Source of the DNA: Gamsiella multidivaricata
Taxonomy: Eukaryota > Mortierellomycota > Mortierellomycetes > Mortierellales > Mortierellaceae
Assembly (NCBI RefSeq): GCF_025024155.1
Contig: NW_026251721.1
Span: 62,001-126,000, forward strand
Length of the DNA: 64,000 nucleotides
Reading direction: 5' to 3'
Of this stretch, positions 1-12,400 are shown in pieces (within the stretch, counting starts at the first letter, position 1; each line of letters begins with the position of its first letter). The notes under the pieces are model-generated. The model saw only the letters and a list, made by a program, of their open reading frames with translations. It had not been told where the DNA came from and searched no databases. The translations under genes and the position numbers were made by a program.

Positions 1-1881
1 GGCCCAAGGGAGATGAAGCTGTTGTAGGCAATTCCATGACTTGGCCATCCACCGCACCGCATCCAACTGCTCGGTCTGCAACCCTGTGTTGTTATCCCAT
101 CTTGGGATCATGAACGACTGCAGAACTTGCAACGAGGCCAGCAATCCCAAGCTTGACCTAGACTTGCAAGTTGGCCCGTCTTTGAGGATCGTGAGCTTCC
201 GCATCTTCGTCAGACGACTTAGCTGTTGGTAAACGATGTCGTCGTCTTTGATATCTTTCATGCTACTGTTGCAAGGATCATCGCTATTCTGAAACCGGAA
301 CCCGATGATGAGCGTCTCTAGATGGGTACAAGCCCAAGGCCGGAGCGCGCCAGTGTCCTGCAGGACCATATCCTCAACGTCAATCATCTGCTCGTTCCCA
401 CAAAAGCGCAACAGCTCAGGGGATCGCTCGAAGGAGGTCTGTAGCATCGCATTCGATAATCTATTCCCCTTGATATGCGTCAAATCCAGGCTCGTCAGTG
501 CACTGTAGTACAGCGATCCGTCCACAGGCCGTGGTGGCTCCTGCAGCGGTAGGTAACCGGACCCTGTTGACGAGGGTAGCATTAGGGGCGGCAATGCCTG
601 TGTGGGTCGCGTCCTTGTCCCTGTCCTTGTCCGCAAGATCTCCAGCATCGTCTGATCACCAAACTTCGAAAACGGCACCCCTAATCCACGCAATCTCGGA
701 AACGCATCCAAAACCTTGAGCAAAACCTCCTCCGGCAGAGACTGGAAACACCCGGGACTGAGGTGAATGCGGACCAAATTCGGACAAGACTTTGCCAAGT
801 CCGTGACGAACTCTGTGGACCAGTTCCATGAATGATGATGGGCCAATAAGGAGGAGCTTGCAGCGGAGGTGTAGCCTGAGATGCTCGATACTGCAGAAAC
901 AGAATGTTGGCCTCCTGTGGGGGCTGTGCCTGGGTCTTGATGAAGGTAGAGTTCTTGGAGTTGAGGGCATTCCTGGACAAGGCGAAGGAGCTCTTGATCA
1001 GTGAGACTTGTCTTGTGCAGACGCAAAATCCGGAGATGTTGTGCGGGTAAATCCAGACGCTGCTGTGTCGACTCAGATGTCGATAAGGAACCTGATGTTG
1101 GCGTTGGCGCTGGTAGTACGGATCCAGTTCCCTGAGCCTGATGGACGTTGCCATGTTTGTTGGAGTCCTCACATTCGTCGTTACTTGCGTTACTGTTGTT
1201 GTTGTTGTTGTCACCATGACCAGCCGCTGCCGTTTCGTCCTTGGATATCGTACCCTGCTGGTGAAAGGCGTCATCGAATTGCAAGGCCACAGAACTATCA
1301 CAGTCTAGACTCAATAAAGACTGGCATGCGTACAAGATCTCCCTGATATGAATCTTTTGCCACGAAAAGCTATCCTCGATCCGAAGACAGGTCAGCCTCG
1401 GTAGCCGTGGCAAGATCGTCCTCAGAAACCGCCGGAGCTCCATCTCTCCTTGGACGACGAGTAGGCGCAGTCGTGGGGTCGTTGTTGATGTCAGAATCGA
1501 TGTCAGATCATCCAGACAGATGTTTTCCAGCGAAGGTAGGAGCGGCTCCGCTGAAGGTGATTCCAATGCTTCTTCCCATCCTTCCTGCTTCTGCTGCTGC
1601 TGCTGCTGCTCCTGATGCTGCATCAACAACTCCAGATAGCGTCGCCTGGCCGCAGTCCTCGACCTTTTCCATTCTAGTGTCACGACCTGCGAAACGTTCT
1701 TTCGGAATAGAGCCGCAAAGGATGGGCGACTCCAGTCCTGAGACCGAATCTCGCGGAACAGCATCGGTGTGAAGAGCTTTGACCAAGTTCGACAGACCAA
1801 GGATGCTTGCAGAATCGATGTCCGATCAAGAAACTGGACTAGACTGTACAGGATCTCGGGCAGGTCAAGTGGTGAGGATGG
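1..1881 (-). CDS. F-box/leucine-rich-repeat protein, cut at the window edge
   Basis: One minus-strand frame stays open from 1881 down to base 1 (about 627 codons), so the C-terminus lies outside the window. The N-terminal end encodes an F-box-like helix set (PEILYSLVQFLD, then LVCRTWSKLF, about 1860-1742). A polyglutamine run follows (about 1582-1618), then leucine-spaced segments typical of the LRR half of fungal F-box proteins (LRILR, LTSLDL, LQELYLH, LTKMRKLTIL). Such proteins are substrate receptors of SCF ubiquitin ligases; the substrate cannot be told. No ATG occurs in frame before the F-box. The frame is closed by a TAG at 1882-1884 that also forms a splice-acceptor-like CTAG, so the start codon is probably in a short upstream exon I could not fix. 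Family confident, 5' end unresolved. Confidence 0.75.
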
Positions 1882-2485
1882 CTAGCTTCTATGGTCTAAA
1901 TACAGTCATCACCTTGAGTCTCCCTGTCAGCTTTACGGGGGTCCGTCCGGTTTTGGTATTCTTCCATCGATACTTGGCTGGGTACGTGCTATGCTGGGTC
2001 GGTTAGGTTGTTGGAAAGAAGCCGAATAAAATTGCACAGACCATGGTGTGAAATGTTAAGGGGAGCATACTTCCTCCACGATCCCAGATTGGCCACCAAT
2101 AACCCAACAATGCCTCCTATTTGGCGCTATGGCATGATGGGTCACTCGGTAACATTAGTCCAAGGGCGTACATTGGAGGAGGGGATGAACGACAAGGATG
2201 TCATTTTCAAACAAGAAGGCACAAAAAAAATAGGGGTATTTCTTGTAGAGCCGCTGGTCACGACAGTTGGTCACATCCACTGGATAGGAGCAGGAGCGCA
2301 ACTGCACATCATCCATCGCCTGGGTCTCTCTCCCTTTACTCGTTTCCCACTCCTCCCTTTCTCTTCCCTCCACAATCTTGCACCATCCTTATACCAGGGC
2401 AGCGTTCATAGCCAGAAGCCCGATTACTACCAAGAAGAAATCAGCATTTAATTTATCGACCACCAGACAGCCAACATCGAGAACA
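1882..2485. promoter_or_regulatory. Divergent intergenic region with the probable 5' exon of the F-box gene
   Basis: About 600 bases between the divergently read F-box gene and the membrane-protein gene at 2486. The missing first exon of the F-box gene must lie here on the minus strand. One option compatible in phase is an ATG near 2041-2045 followed directly by a weak GTCTGT donor. No other coding sequence is convincing, and no clear TATA motif was seen. Confidence 0.35.
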
Positions 2486-3867
2486 ATGGTCGCCCTCCGG
2501 AAACTGTTCCTGAGCGGAAGCCAGCGCCAGGTCGAGGAAGAGGCGCGCACCGTTGGATTAGCCCACGCCATCCGCGACCTCATCACCGGTACCCACAAGA
2601 GCATTCGAAGGCTGTATGGCTGCATGTATTTACGGTTTATATTTTTAACACGCTCCTCCTGTCAATGGAACTACATAGGTGCGAACCATGAGGCACATCT
2701 GGACACCTACAAGAAGAAACAGGCTGTCAAGGCCCTCCAAAAAGCAGACTCAGCCCAAGTCAATGACCTCATCGCGATTCTTAAGGCCATGCCTGATCCT
2801 ACGGTCGTAGAGTTCAAGACCGTTCATAACCGGGAAGCCAGCAAGCATCAGGACCATCATTCAGACCCTGCACCAGAACCACCGACACCTGGAGGGGATC
2901 ATAGTAACGATGAAGGACATGCAGAGAATAGCAATCAAAAGGATGAGGGTGGGAAAATGAACGCGGAGCCGGAAGTGGACGCGGAGTCGGAAGTGGTCAA
3001 GGCACCGTCATCTTGGTGGGCGATTTCATTCTCGTCTTTAATGGCATCCATCACATCTGCGCCGTCGACTCAACAGCCCTCGGTGACTACCATCACGACG
3101 ACAGTAACAACTGTCACCATGACTGAGGACGATACAGAGGACGCAACGACGAAGTCAGGAGGGTCCGAGGAAGAAACCGTCTTGGTCCGACCCGCCTCCA
3201 GCACCGACCCAATAACTCCCCCATCAGATACAAAATCCGAAAAGGGAGTAGGGACAGAGAAGCGAAAAGGAACCATCACCATGACCACGACATCATCTAC
3301 AACGACCTCCGAAATCAATGCTGCGGACCAGACCATCCTCAACTCGACCCTGAACTCGATCAAGAAACAGATCGCAGCCCTTGGCAAGGCGCCGCCCACG
3401 AATGTGATTAGCGCATACACATACTGGTGGGGGTATGAGATCTACGTGCCCCACAAATGTATGTCGAAACTCCAACGGGTCACCAACACCAGTCAGATCT
3501 TTTTTGGATTCTTGAGTGGTGCTGTTGCGGGCATGCCAGGTTTGGCAGCCTTGGTTCCACTCTCGAGGATCATCTCTGCATGGGTCGGGTTCCAGTGGGC
3601 CGTTATCCAAGCGCAGGACTTGGGTAAGGGCGTTGTCCTATCGGCTACATGGTAAGGATGAATCCCTTGCTGTTCACCTTTTTTTTTTTTCTACTATGTT
3701 TTCAAGTTGAATACACAAGCTTCGTTCATTAACTGGATGTTGAATGAAATGGTAGGGTACTGCCGGTGGCATTGGCACCGAGGTCATGGGACCATCCTGG
3801 AACTGAAGAGGATCCAGCGCCCGTCGCCTGTCCGAATCCAAAGCAGAAAAAGATCAAGTCCGCGTAA
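2486..3867 (+). CDS. Unknown Ser/Thr-rich protein with C-terminal membrane segments
   Basis: Three exons give 395 residues: 2486-2588, 2679-3651, 3756-3867. The first intron (90 nt, GTACCC...CATAG) has no stop and is a multiple of three. It is inferred because the phases agree and the peptide it would add is unlike its flanks. The second intron (GTAAGG...GGTAG) restores a frame that otherwise stops at 3655. The protein has a basic, helical N-terminus (VALRKLFLSG), a long acidic and Ser/Thr-rich middle, then near the C-terminus two hydrophobic stretches (FFGFLSGAVAGMPGLAAL, and VVLSATWVLPVALA across the last splice). It ends with a Lys-rich tail. No family recognised. Membrane location is inferred from hydrophobicity only. 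Confidence 0.7.
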
Positions 3868-4314
3868 ACAACGCGTTCATACAACCTACCGAATACTAAT
3901 AATAATAAATTCGATCTTTCTACTCTCCACATGGCTCCGGAGCGCTAATGGTATTCAGCATGAACTGAGTTGACCGAGTATAGTTTGGAGGAATTGTCTG
4001 CTTTTGCAAGGCATTAGCATAGCCTCAATATGCATGAAAATAATCCCTGTTTGGAATATGGAATACCGACAATAGTTTCGTGGCTATGAGGGCCAGCTTT
4101 GGGCTGTGCGAATGAAACGTGGATAGCCCTGACATGAAACCCAATTGTGTCCACAGCCTTATCTCTGCCTGTCTGCACTGCACTTCCTCATCACGCTGCT
4201 CCAGGACCGTTGCGCTTATCATCTGCATCCTGCATCCTGCATCCTCATTCTCTTTTTTTTTCATGTCCCTTTGCATCTCTTGATCCCAGCAGTTAAAGGT
4301 CCAGGTACCATTAC
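3868..4314. other. Intergenic spacer upstream of the MFS transporter
   Basis: About 450 bases. The 5' part holds AATAATAATAAAT-type A/T stretches suitable as a polyadenylation region for the preceding gene. The rest is the presumed promoter of the transporter. No coding sequence seen. Confidence 0.5.
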
Positions 4315-6409
4315 ATGAGCAACGACTTTCACTATGATACTGGACCTGTAGGTCATAGATCATCAGAAGAAGCACCATTGACCTCAACATCAACCCTCAC
4401 GACTGAGGCCACGCGAGACATTCACTACTCAAACCCTATCCATGTTGTCACACCCCATTCCCCGCTCGGAGGCCGCGTACGGTGGGCAATCCTCGCCGCG
4501 GCCTGCCTCGTAATGTTTGGCAATTACTACGCCTTTGACAATCCGGCCTCGCTCAACCAACCTCTACAGGAATACATGCAGATGTCAGACGAGACCTACG
4601 CCTACTTCCTCAACATTCTCTATACATCCTACTCACTGCCAAATATTGTCCTGCCCTGGCTTGGTGGGTACGCTTCGGACAAGTTTGGCCATCGGAAGCT
4701 GCTCCTGTTCCTGTCGGCCATGGTCGCCTTTGGACATCTGGTCGTCTGTCTTGGAGTCGAGAGGCGTCACGTCCCAGCCATGATCCTTGGAAGGGTGCTC
4801 TTTGGGGCCGGAGAGAGTCTTGCCGTTGCCCAGTCTGCGATCACAGTCAAGTACTTTCGGGGAAAAGAACTTGCAATGGCCTTGGGAATCAATCTCTGGT
4901 AAAGCAATTGCGCGCCATTGCTTTTTACGCAAAGATGCTTAATCTCTTCGATATATATATATATGCCTAACGTCTTCATTTTGCACCCCCCAATAGTATC
5001 TCTCGATTGGGGAGTGTTCTGAACGATGTGCTCACGCCTTATATCTGGTCACAGTCGTCTGTTCCCACCGCCTTCTGGGGTGGCTTTGTGTCCTGCGTTC
5101 TCTCCTTCATGACCGCATGCGCCTTGGTGTGGATGGATCGTCGCTACGGATCGACTGTTGCGTCAGGGTTCTCTCGCCTACCTTCGCATCACGGTGGTAC
5201 AAGGTTCTCGATCGATACGCCTCGACATTCATTCGACCACAGTGCAGTTGACGTAGCTGTGGTAGGACGTTATGACCCTCCTTCATTAGGCAAGACGCGT
5301 AAGTCATATGCGGACGAGGAGATCGACATGGAAGTCCTGCATGATACCGGCAATGCCCTTGGGTCCAGCGCCCGGGTCTTGAGTCGGGAACGTAAAAGAA
5401 CCATGGGAGACTCGGATTTTATTACAGCCAATGGGGAACTGAACAGGACCTCTCGCCAAGGTGATGACGATAGTCAGGATGACAGTGATGGAGATGGGGA
5501 TGATTTGGTCGTGTACAAAGACATGACAGCCAGCAGTTCGCCGTTTGGACAATGTCTCGCGCTTGCATTGGCTGTATTCGACTACTCGCAGTCGTTCTGG
5601 GTGCTCTTCGTCATGACTTTCCTTCTCATCGGAGTCCAAGTGCCGTTCAACAGCATCCACGCGGGATTTCTACAGATGAGGTGGTACCACAATGACCCTC
5701 AAAAAGGTATGCTGTACTCTTTGCGCTTTCAACTTTATGATTCTCTGCATAGAATTGCTTTATCCCAATTGACCCCAACCTTTATTAAAATTGCATGCTT
5801 GTTGTAGCTGCCCAGATTATGACGGTTCCTGATTTGCTCTCTGCGGTCCTGGTGCTTCCGGTCGGCTATTTTGTGGATCACTATGGTCAAAAGTCATGGC
5901 TCTTCATGTTGTGTGGACTCATCATCGGATTCTCGCACTTTGTTCTGGGTCTGATTCCTATCTCGAGCCCAGTCCCTGCGCTCATGGCCTTGGGTATATC
6001 CTCCGCCATCGGCGCTATCATTACGAGTGCCATTCCAATTCTGGTCAAAAGCCATCAGATTGCGACAGCGTAGTAAGTGTTTGAGGGGGGGGGGGAAGGG
6101 GTTTAACCAACGCTTTCTCCCTTCAATGCCACTGCGTAGGAAATATTAATTCTGACATATTTTTTTTTTGGCTGTCATCTTACATTGATATCTAGTGGAA
6201 TATCCTCCTCTGCGATGAATCTCGCGTTCACAGTCTTCCCGCTAGTTGTGGCGAAACTGATGACCGTGGATCCATCCGTCTATACCTACGTCGAGGTTTT
6301 CTTTTCATGCTGTGGGTTCTGCGGCTTCCTTCTGGCGGTGCGGTTACGATGCCTAGACGTTTCTGGGGATCTGGATCGTCGGGAGATCGATAACAAGACG
6401 GAGGATTGA
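4315..6409 (+). CDS. MFS transporter of the MFSD1 (lysosomal dipeptide uniporter-like) family
   Basis: Four exons, 590 residues: 4315-4898, 4997-5706, 5808-6072, 6196-6409. All introns are GT-AG and the frame is kept across each. MFS hallmarks are visible: GGYASDKFGHRK between TM2 and TM3, the GRVLFGAGES stretch in TM4, and the MFSD1-like segment ALGINLCISRLGSVLND, whose middle is created by the first splice. The second half carries PVGYFVDHYGQKSW and TAYGISSSAMNLAF, the latter formed by the last splice. Human MFSD1 is about 465 residues; the extra length is mainly a roughly 130-residue acidic cytosolic loop between the two six-helix halves. By family it should export dipeptides from the vacuole/lysosome, but substrate and location are inferred. 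Start ATG is the first in frame. Confidence 0.88.
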
Positions 6410-9400
6410 GGGCTTTTAAATTCACTGATGGGGACTGTGGTCGTTATAGGCAGCATTTGCATTCACACCCATGTATCGGAACAAAATTTCAGCATAGAGA
6501 ACAAACAACGCGGACTGGGCTGAGGATGAAAAAATAAAAATAAAAATAAAGTGCAGAGTTCACACACAGCTATGACGATATACCCCTGAGTGGCGCCGTC
6601 TTTTCTCCACAACAATGTCCTAGTGGATGGCCGGTACGTTTGCCACGAGCGTTCAATTATCGATATTCCTGGTTTAGTGATTGTACGATTAAGAGATAAT
6701 GATGATTGATACGCGTACTGGGAAGAAAGATACATAGGGCAGCAAAAAAATAAATCACGGTGCCGAAAACGAACGTGGCCATCGAAATAATAAAAAATGA
6801 CGACAAAGAGGTCTTGCGCAGGACCGAAAGATGAAACAGGGATATCTTGCTGTTCAATGGTGTCGCTTGGGTTAGGTTGGGTTAGGGGAGGGGGAGGGGT
6901 TCCAGAACCACACTTTGACCTCAAAAGTTATTTGTGAGATCTCATCAATCTCCTTCCTTGCTCATCTCATGAAGAGATAACCATGATTGGGCGACATCTA
7001 CTCTTCGTTCCCTTGAAACAACGATGCAATGCGTAAATACATGTGTATGTACATGTCTAGTCTAGGAAGTTTCTTTTTTCTTTTTTACCTGTTCTCTTTT
7101 CCGCGGAGAAATGCCGGATTTTTTGCGCCCGGGACTTTTTTAGAGTTTAAAGTTCTGCACACCGTCCATTCAGTTTTTTATTTTATTTTCAATCACAGCT
7201 GCATGCGGACGGATGGATACCTTTTTAATTTTACAAGGAGCGCTGTTCGAACTCAATACGTTGCTTTGTTTGAAAGTGAAATTAGAACCATAAAAGGTGC
7301 GGTGAGCTACATAGACTTGACTATAGACTAACGATCCGTTAAACAGAAAAGGAGCGCGATGGCAAAGCGGAGATGTTAAAAGCTAATCTTTGCGATAAAC
7401 CCCTGCCGATCTGATTCAGTTCTCTGTCATTGATGTAAAAAGTTATTCCTGGAAGCGAACCCAGAACAGAACTGGGCGAGTCGTCTCAGTGCCTGTTCAG
7501 AAACCTCAGATGTATACCACATGTAACGTATTAGCAGTAACAACTCATCGACTGCAATTTGCTAGAGGGCACTGTCCGCTAACAGAGGATAGGATGGTGT
7601 GCTCGAGTTCTTCACCAGCGTCAAACAAGGTGGGAACGATCTAAATCGACAAGGGGGAGAGCAGACAAGGGCGAGCAATGGAGTATATTTGGGTTACATC
7701 TCCACGTTGTAGGATGTGAGTGCCGAAAGAACCATCCAGCGAGCCTTGATTGGTGCATCTCCGCACGGTATGGCCACTGAAAGAAATTCTATGGTTGTGC
7801 GCCTCAACAGTGGAGATTGAAGCGCTCAGCTCCGCCAGATCCATGAAGTCAATAACAACAACAACAACAACAAAAAACGTGGACTGATCTGTGCCATCAT
7901 TGTTCATCTGATTGGGGCAATTGAGGGCAACTGTAGGTCAACTGTAGGTCAACTGAGCCCCTTTTCCCCTATTTTTTTTTTTGGTTGTTTGCAGTTCCAA
8001 CCCCGCAGAGCGGGAAGGCGGGGGACAGACAAGGCAGGGGATACATCAGTTGAGAGCCCTATTTGTAAGGTTTTAATATAACTCTTTAAGTTATGCAATT
8101 GTGCATTGTCCCCTCCATGTTGTTTTGGTGCTCTCAACATCCAATCCGATCGTTGTCCGACCACAATAGGCCATTTGGCCGACCTTTTTGTTTGTCTATT
8201 TGGTGTTACCATCAAAAGGGCATGCATCTCATGTGTGGATAAACCATTGGGAGGACAGGCATAACGTAAGTCCGGCAGATGGTTCCTTGAACACCAAACA
8301 CGAAGGAACAACCGAACGGCACTTAAGGAAGGCTCCACCGGTAGCCTTTCTATGCACTAGGCTGTTCTGGGTTGGAAGTTGCATCTGCGGAACGGCACTC
8401 TGAGGTTTTTGTCTGGGCCTTAGTTCTTGCATGTCGCTTTGGACTGAAACGCTCATTCCTCGCAAGCAGTTTTATCGTACATGATACCGTACAGAACAGA
8501 AAATGTGCGCGCTTGTCAGAGGAGGAGGCGTTGCCAGCTAGCGGCCAACGTTCTGAAAATGAAAAGAAAGAGCATATCAGTAACCAACAAGGCACGTCTC
8601 CTGCCTATTCATCCCGATTTCTCTAGAAAGGAGGGACTGGGGGGTGCTTTTATACTTTTCCTACCCTCCTCACGTTACCAATTGCTCGGCTCAAGAGATG
8701 TCGTAATGTTGTGCCTGAAAATCAATTGACCTCAGCCCGTTCTTGTATCTGCCTCAAATGCTTACGAGACTGGCTAAACAATGCATATCTGTTGTTTATG
8801 TGGTCTTCCACTGTCCTGGGCACGCCCACAGAGAGAGACAGCTCAATACTCTCAATACTGATTGAATATAGCTCTCATTATCAAGGCACAGCAGCAACTA
8901 TTGCTCAGTCCGAACATTCCTCGTCGATCCACTCCCATAGCTCACGACCTACGCAAAAAGGAAATGAGCACACCGTAACAGGCATCTCACTCGTTGAACC
9001 CTATTGTCCTGCCTCTACATGTACGCTGGTTATACAGATCCTCCCTCTTGCTCTTCTCTAACAGCCTGTCTTGAGCACTCCAATTGCATCTCTATACATA
9101 CTGCTGTAAGGGAGAAGAAAACCGTTTGACAACGCTTCTTGGTCAATGCCGTCATTTTTTTTTTTTTACGGTTGAATCGCCATATCAACCTCTTCATCAT
9201 CCTTACATTCAAATCCCTTAAAATGATGTACGCACCAGCCAGGAGTGTCTGCAGCCAAAGCAACGTCGTCATTGTCCGAACCTTTAAGGAGGTGCTTTAA
9301 GATCATGCGAATATTTGCGTATACCATCTCGCTGCCCTTGTTTCCAATCCAAAATTCAAAGCGCCTCCTGGAGGGCTCTCTATTAACCATCAGGGTTCAT

Positions 9401-12400
9401 TCGTACCATGCGCGGTTAAGTATGATGACATCGTTCGTTTTAAGAGCTCCATAATGATGCGTTAAAGGGTCCACGCATGGCTCAGCGTTACTGTGTTCTG
9501 ATGTCACCTGGAGAACGAAATCGTGTTCGCGCGCAAAGCTACGCAGATAGATTCAGATCGGCTCCTGTAGTGTAGCCTAATTTGATATAGAGAGATGGTG
9601 AGGGGGGATGTGGGAGAGAATACAAAGTGTAAGAATGCAAGAGGGAAAACATCCGTCTACTCGCGCCGTTTTTTATGAAGAGTGGTTTTTTTTCCTTCGC
9701 TTTGAAAGAGATGGCCTGTCTGTGGATCCAGGCAATTGGGCGGAATTGGTAGCCATTGCTGCATGGATGTCTGCCGGAGCGCGATGCCACCTAGACTAGC
9801 CTTGTGGTTTGGGGGACAAATTTTTTTTTTACAATACATGGCTGGGCTGGCATTGAATTGAGGGGAGGGGTCAAAGCATAAACTCAATTTTCCGTCCTTC
9901 CCGTCCAGTCCAGTACTCCAAAGAAAATTTTTCTCTTACTGCATGACACAGCAAATGGAAACAAACAAACATCCCAGTGCGGATAGCGTGGGCCGAAATG
10001 CCTCCCTATTTTTAGGGGACACACCGCCCTCCGCGCCTTGGTATTAAGATACCGACGTCATGGACGGCTTCATGCATGTGCGCTAACCCATTATGGAAAT
10101 GACAATTGCAGCAAGAAGCAGCTGAGCGTCTGAAGAACACAAAGAGCCAAGCGAGCCAGGCCAATTGCTGGAAGGGTGCACACAGATCTCCTTTGCAGCT
10201 TACAAATTTCGCTCTCAATAGCCCTGCACCCGTTAGAGTAACGGGGGGTGTGCATTCCACCCTCTATTTACTGTCTCTTTCTTAAGCGTATTATTGACTC
10301 TGCATTTGTCCACACAGACCCATTGAAGGACGAAAACTCCGAGGATCTGTTCCCGCAGCTGTTTCCCTTGACTCTTGGTTCCACCGAGGAAAAAACGTTT
10401 ACCCTCATACAGCCCGATCTATAAAGATCACATCCGATTAAGCAAAAGGAGGAGAAACACAGACTGAAACGCAGAACGAAGGAAAAACAGGTTGCGGACA
10501 AAACTGTACCAAGGAGAACTCGACATGTTCACGAGCTAGTCGCTGTTTGTCTTGACGACAGTAGGGTCCTCGTTTTGCTGTCGCTCATCGGGCTAAAAGT
10601 AACCAGAAGACCCTGCTCTTGGTATTAGCACGAGGGGGGAAGGACCACTGCGATATGGCGATCGAGTCTAGGCAACTAATAGAAAAAGAGATGTGAGATG
10701 GAAAGGAGAGTATGAAAAATTTTGATCTAGGCGATTCTTGGTAAAGCACGTTTTTTTGGTTCGTTGTTGTAGACTTTTGCGGAAGACCTGGAGCTGTGCG
10801 ACCTGGGGAGGGAGGGAGCTTGTTTTCAGCCACACCCGAAACGAAACGGCGATTCATACTGTGATTCGTCCTAATTTAGCGGCAAACCCACTGACACGAG
10901 GTCTAGCTTAAAACTAGCTTTCTTTACCGTCTGCACCGAAAGTCCAAAACTATGAAAAGGTCGAGCCACTGTAAGCCGGGGGAACAGTGGGCGAGTAATC
11001 ACGCAGACATATATAAACATACCGCAGGCGCGGTAGACTAAAATAACAACCGATCGAGTTGCAAGAGTGAAGAAAGGGAGGCGTAATTGGCATCAACAAA
11101 CGGATCCGCTTCTAAAAGAACCACCCATGGTCGGACCGCAAAAAAAAAATTTTTGCCGGATTTGCATCGGCATTTCGCTACATTACTGTTTTCTATTTGT
11201 ACGACGTACCTCAAACGGAACAAACAATGTGGAAGAGTTGGTGGTACGAAAAAGAATGAATAGTGAGGAATGTATCGAAACCATCAAACAAACCAGATGC
11301 ATGCAAGACCACAAACACAACAGAAGGCCATTTCCCCTCTCCCAGAGTCTGAATAATTATTAAGGCAATGGTCAGTGGGTCCTCTCTCGGTAAGAAAAAA
11401 AAGTGCGCGCCTCAGTTCCTTCTTTCCTCGCATTGACAGAACGATCTCCTCCGCGGGACTTTTTTTTCTTTTCTCCTCTTCCACCATTCTAGCCGCCATT
11501 TTGTTTGCGGTTCGCCATTGGCTGCTTCAAATTAGACCTGGTAGTTCATTCACTAGTCGTTGTCCATCGTGATCCATTCACGCGCTCCAGTTGCAGTATC
11601 CATCTCTGTCTCTCGGAGATGTTGTTCACCAGGGTCCAATCATTCGTTCGCGCAAAAGTCCATGTCGTTCCACGACGTCAAGTACATATGCACCATTTGT
11701 CGCCATGTGTGAGGCTTCTGCGAGCTGCACATACTTCGACTAGGCCGTATGACTAGATCTGGTAATCAATCAAAGCTACAGACAACACCTCACGCTATTC
11801 CTTCCGCGGATCGAGGGTGGCTCTGGTCAAATGTCTTTCCCTCCTTTTGATCTCAAGGCGTACTCATGTCGGCGGCAGTAAGATCATCCATACCCCACTC
11901 TCTGTTATGCAAGGAGATGGGAGGAGAAGAAAAGAAAACGTGGTAAGCACGACAGCCGTCCGCTGTTGAGGTTTATGCAGAAATCGACCATGTCGATGTT
12001 TCTTACTAGTCCACCTGGCATAATTCTCAGAAACATACAAGGCTTCATGGTAGAGAAATGAAAAAGGACAGACAGGAGGTTGCATGAACGGGATCAAGTC
12101 GTTGTTCTCTTACTACGCTTTCTCTCCCTGGAAAATGCCCGTTGGCATCCCCATCCTTTAGCTCGTTTCTTCTTTCTCCTCCCCTGTCTCCCTCTCTCCT
12201 TTTGATTTTTTTTTTCCTGATCGTAGTGTGCTACTCTCTCTCTCTCTCTTCATCTTCCTTTCCGTCCTCGATTCCTGCATCAAGATTCCAGGACAATTAA
12301 GGGACAGCCACAACAGCAGACGGAATCCTTTGTGGTGCCTTCTATCATCGCTATGAAACATGAACTGCGCATTGACCAGTAGAACTGAAGGATGTGTAAA

